Assembly: GCA_002449635.1 (NCBI GenBank)
Contig: DJXF01000122.1
Span: forward strand, 26,873-52,288
DNA: 25,416 nt
Reading direction: 5' to 3'
Source: Clostridiales bacterium UBA7011
GTDB taxonomy: Bacteria > Bacillota > Clostridia > Oscillospirales > Butyricicoccaceae
Position 1 is the stretch's first letter. Each line of letters starts with the position of its first letter. The notes beneath the pieces were generated by a model. It was not told the DNA's origin, searched no databases, and worked only from the letters and a program-made list of their open reading frames with translations. The position numbers were made by a program, and so were the translations under genes. Positions 23,003 to 25,416 of this stretch are shown in pieces.

Positions 23003-23683
23003 ATGAAACAGGAACATCACGGTCTGTATGGAGTATTTGTCCGCCGCGCGCGCGACCCGCTGAGCAGCTTTACCCATCTGCTCGGCGCAATCGGTTCGGT
23101 ATTTGCCGCAATGCTGCTCGCCGCTTATTGCCGGCATATCGGCGGCTCGGGACTGCGGATTTTTTCCGTCATTGTGTTCGGACTGTCGCTGACAGCGCTG
23201 TATACCGCGAGCTCTGTCTTTCATTTTTACAACCATGGCAATTTTCACATCCAGCTGCGCCTGCGCAAGCTCGACCATTCGATGATTTATGTGCTCATTG
23301 CCGGCTCGTACACGCCGTTTCTCATCTGTTCCCTGGACATAGGCGCGGCGCGCAGCCTGATGATCATCTGGTGCATTGCCCTGGCCGGCATTGCGGTCAA
23401 GCTGCTGTGGATGAACGCGCCGCGCTGGCTGTCAACGGGATTTTATCTGGCGCTCGGCTGGAGCATCCTCGCCATTCCGGAGGCACTGCATGCCATGCCG
23501 GCAGCGGTCATTGTGTTTACGGCGCTCGGCGGTGTGGCGTATTCCATCGGCGCAGTGATTTATGCGCTGAAAAAACCGAATTTCGGCACGGTATGGGGGT
23601 TTCACGAGATCTTTCATTTGTTTATTCTGCTCGGCTCTGCCCTGCAGGTGTTCGCATTGTTTTTGCTGCTGACGATGCGGTAA
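23003..23683 (+). CDS. Hemolysin III / YqfA (PAQR-like) membrane protein
   Basis: This 226-residue integral membrane protein has about seven hydrophobic helices. Family motifs: DPLSSFTHLLGAIGS (helix 1), YTASSVFHFYN, RLRKLDHSMIYVLIAGSYTPF and HEIFHLFILLGSALQVFAL near the C-terminus; the conserved histidines and the Asp in LDHSM form the predicted metal site of this superfamily. Despite the name, most bacterial members are not proven toxins; roles in membrane fluidity or lipid homeostasis are suspected. The start at 23003 has AAGGAG about eleven bases upstream; a TTG 24 bases earlier precedes the ribosome site and is not used. The gene is divergent from the DUF1836 regulator and ends at a strong bidirectional terminator shared with clpB. 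Confidence 0.93.
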   Translation: MKQEHHGLYGVFVRRARDPLSSFTHLLGAIGSVFAAMLLAAYCRHIGGSGLRIFSVIVFGLSLTALYTASSVFHFYNHGNFHIQLRLRKLDHSMIYVLIAGSYTPFLICSLDIGAARSLMIIWCIALAGIAVKLLWMNAPRWLSTGFYLALGWSILAIPEALHAMPAAVIVFTALGGVAYSIGAVIYALKKPNFGTVWGFHEIFHLFILLGSALQVFALFLLLTMR

Positions 23684-23724
23684 AAAAGGGGAGTGCTGTC
23701 CGCCCGGACAGCACTCCTTTTCGA
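23684..23724. terminator. Bidirectional terminator between the hemolysin III-type gene and clpB
   Basis: GGAGTGCTGTCC (23690-23701) pairs perfectly with GGACAGCACTCC (23706-23717) around a GCCC loop, extended by wobble and A-T pairs. TTTTC follows on the plus strand and CCTTTTTTACC on the minus strand. Confidence 0.93.
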
Positions 23725-25416
23725 TTATGCGTTTTGTACGGAAACCGGTGTGACGGTCAGCGCACCGTTGTCCATGTCCACGCGCAGCGTTGTGCCGGCG
23801 GACAGGTCGCCCGCGATGATTGCACGTCCGAGCAGCGTTTCGACATTGCGCTGCAGGAACCGCTTGAGCGGGCGCGCGCCGTATACCGGATCGTAACCGT
23901 TGTCAATGACATACTGCTTTGCCGCGTCGGTCAGCTCGACAGACAGCTGTTTGTCCGCGAGGCGTTTGCCGAGCGCGTCGATGAGCAGGTCAATGATGCC
24001 GGTGATATTTTCCTTGGTCAGCGGCTTATAGAACACGATTTCATCCAGCCGGTTCAAAAATTCCGGACGGAATGAGCGGCGCAGCAGCTCGTTGACCTGT
24101 GCCTTTGCATCTTCCCGGATCTCTCCGTCCGCGCCGATGCCGTCGAGCAGGACAGAGGAGCCCAGATTAGAGGTCAGAATAATGATGGTGTTTTTGAAGT
24201 CCACCGTGCGCCCCTGCGAGTCGGTAATCCGGCCGTCGTCAAGCACTTGAAGCAGTACATTGAATACATCCGGATGTGCCTTTTCGATTTCGTCGAACAG
24301 AATGACGGAATACGGATGGCGGCGGACGGCCTCGGTCAGCTGACCGCCTTCCTCATAGCCGACATATCCGGGAGGTGCGCCGATCAGGCGCGATACGGAG
24401 AATTTCTCCATATATTCCGACATATCAATGCGGATCAGGTTTTTCTCGTCATCGAACAGCGTCGCGGCGAGCGTCTTGGCGAGCTCGGTCTTGCCGACAC
24501 CGGTCGGACCGAGGAACAGGAACGAACCGATCGGACGGTTCGGGTCCTGAATGCCGGCGCGCGAGCGCAGAATTGCTTCGGAAACGCGGCGAACCGCTTC
24601 GTCCTGACCGAGCACACGCGTGTGCAGTGTGTCCTCCAGATGCAGCAGCTTTTCGCGTTCGCCCTCCATCAGGCGGGAGACCGGAATGCCGGTCCAGCGC
24701 TCGATAATGCGGGCAATCTCTTCGTCCGTCACCTTGTCGCGCAGCAGGGTATGACTGCCGTCCGATGCATCGGCGCGCGCCTCCTCTTCCTCCAGCTGCT
24801 TTTTCAGCTCGGGCAGACGGCCGTATTTCAGCTCGGCTGCCTTGTTGAGGTCGTAGCGCTCCTGTGCGCGCTCGATGTCGGCGTTCATCTGCTCGATTTC
24901 CGCGCGCAGCTTCTGCACCTTGCCGATGGCATTTTTCTCATTGTCCCAGCGCGCCTTCATGGAATTGAACTGCTCGCGCATTTCGGCGAGCTCCTTCTGG
25001 ATTTCCGCCAGATGCTCGCGGGAGAGCGTGTCGTCCTCCTTCTTGAGGGCGGCCTCTTCGATTTCATGCTGAATGATTTTGCGCTGAATGACATCCAGCT
25101 CCGTCGGCATGGAATCAATCTCGGTGCGGATCATCGCGCATGCCTCGTCGACAAGGTCAATCGCCTTGTCCGGCAGGAAACGGTCGGAAATATAGCGGTT
25201 GGACAGGGTTGCCGCCGCAATCAGCGCGGAATCCTGAATTTTCACACCGTGATAAACCTCATAGCGTTCCTTCAGACCGCGCAGGATGGCAACCGTATCC
25301 TCGACCGTCGGCTCTCCGACCAGAACCGGCTGGAACCGGCGCTCAAGCGCAGGGTCTTTTTCAATGTACTGGCGGTATTCGTTGAGTGTGGTCGCGCCGA
25401 TGCAGTGCAGTTCACC
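23725..25416 (-). CDS. clpB: Disaggregase ClpB, C-terminal part (5' end outside window)
   Basis: This is the Hsp100 AAA+ chaperone that, with DnaK, pulls proteins out of aggregates. The frame is open to the window edge; 563 residues are visible of roughly 860. The fragment begins in the first ATPase domain at GATTLNEYR and ERRFQPV (sensor and arginine-finger region). A long coiled-coil middle domain follows (fragment residues about 105-215), which identifies ClpB rather than ClpC or ClpA. The second ATPase domain has Walker A GPTGVGKT (303-310), Walker B ILFDEIEKAH (372-381), TSNLGS and the C-terminal GARPLKRFLQR. The N-terminal domain, first Walker motifs and promoter are outside, so no statement about HrcA/CIRCE control is possible. 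Confidence 0.97.
   Translation of the reverse strand, partial: GELHCIGATTLNEYRQYIEKDPALERRFQPVLVGEPTVEDTVAILRGLKERYEVYHGVKIQDSALIAAATLSNRYISDRFLPDKAIDLVDEACAMIRTEIDSMPTELDVIQRKIIQHEIEEAALKKEDDTLSREHLAEIQKELAEMREQFNSMKARWDNEKNAIGKVQKLRAEIEQMNADIERAQERYDLNKAAELKYGRLPELKKQLEEEEARADASDGSHTLLRDKVTDEEIARIIERWTGIPVSRLMEGEREKLLHLEDTLHTRVLGQDEAVRRVSEAILRSRAGIQDPNRPIGSFLFLGPTGVGKTELAKTLAATLFDDEKNLIRIDMSEYMEKFSVSRLIGAPPGYVGYEEGGQLTEAVRRHPYSVILFDEIEKAHPDVFNVLLQVLDDGRITDSQGRTVDFKNTIIILTSNLGSSVLLDGIGADGEIREDAKAQVNELLRRSFRPEFLNRLDEIVFYKPLTKENITGIIDLLIDALGKRLADKQLSVELTDAAKQYVIDNGYDPVYGARPLKRFLQRNVETLLGRAIIAGDLSAGTTLRVDMDNGALTVTPVSVQNA

Noticed and set aside
1..25416. CRISPR array, insertion sequence, prophage, attachment site, tRNA or rRNA
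   Set aside because: No regularly spaced repeats, transposase or phage motifs, tRNA cloverleaf or rRNA sequence were seen on either strand by eye.

Overview
The window is a dense stretch of an ordinary-looking bacterial chromosome. It most resembles a low-oxygen Gram-positive of the Clostridia, probably order Oscillospirales; that placement is inference. The grounds are NifS/NifU-type Fe-S assembly genes without hsc genes, a rubredoxin plus desulfoferrodoxin pair, a DUF1836 regulator, a PrsA-like lipoprotein, strong AGGAG ribosome sites, -35/-10 promoters of the sigma-A type, and many GC-rich hairpin terminators. No rRNA, tRNA, insertion sequence, phage gene or CRISPR array was seen.

Layout. 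1-5489 (+): end of gyrB, an unrecognised 63-residue gene, gyrA, rnhA, then a tRNA1(Val) methyltransferase and rsmI, closed by a bidirectional terminator. 5520-6199 (-): a rubredoxin and superoxide reductase operon. 6200-6645 is a gene-poor, partly AT-rich gap with hairpins and two overlapping tiny reading frames. 6646-7349 (-): a PaaI-like thioesterase with a long leader. 7483-9347 (+): cysteine desulfurase and IscU/NifU scaffold behind a promoter that carries a palindrome. 9386-13012 (+): mfd. 13064-15249 (-): a two-component system. 15355-16755 (-): a membrane glycosyltransferase. 16852-18215 (-): a PpiC-like lipoprotein. 18272-20609: an AraC-type regulator divergent from a Gfo/Idh/MocA oxidoreductase. 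20738-22234 (+): a DEAD-box RNA helicase. 22253-22901 (-): a DUF1836 regulator, divergent from a hemolysin III/YqfA membrane protein (22911-23683, +). 23725-25416 (-): the C-terminal two thirds of clpB, running off the window.

How the genes relate. The first block combines supercoiling (gyrase), R-loop/RNA primer removal (RNase HI) and RNA modification (TrmN6-like, RsmI). The second handles superoxide in an anaerobe. IscS/IscU supply sulfur and Fe-S clusters. Mfd links transcription to repair. The two-component system, glycosyltransferase and extracellular foldase lipoprotein lie next to each other and all concern the envelope, but each has its own promoter or terminator, so a shared pathway is only a guess.

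I found no clearly new multi-gene system. The points most worth a second look are a rubredoxin with Cys-X-Cys instead of Cys-X-X-Cys, the small gene wedged between gyrB and gyrA, the tiny overlapping frames and hairpins at 6245-6470, the operator-like palindromes in the iscS and glycosyltransferase promoters, the direct repeats before the response regulator, and the natural alanine at the quinolone-determining position of GyrA.
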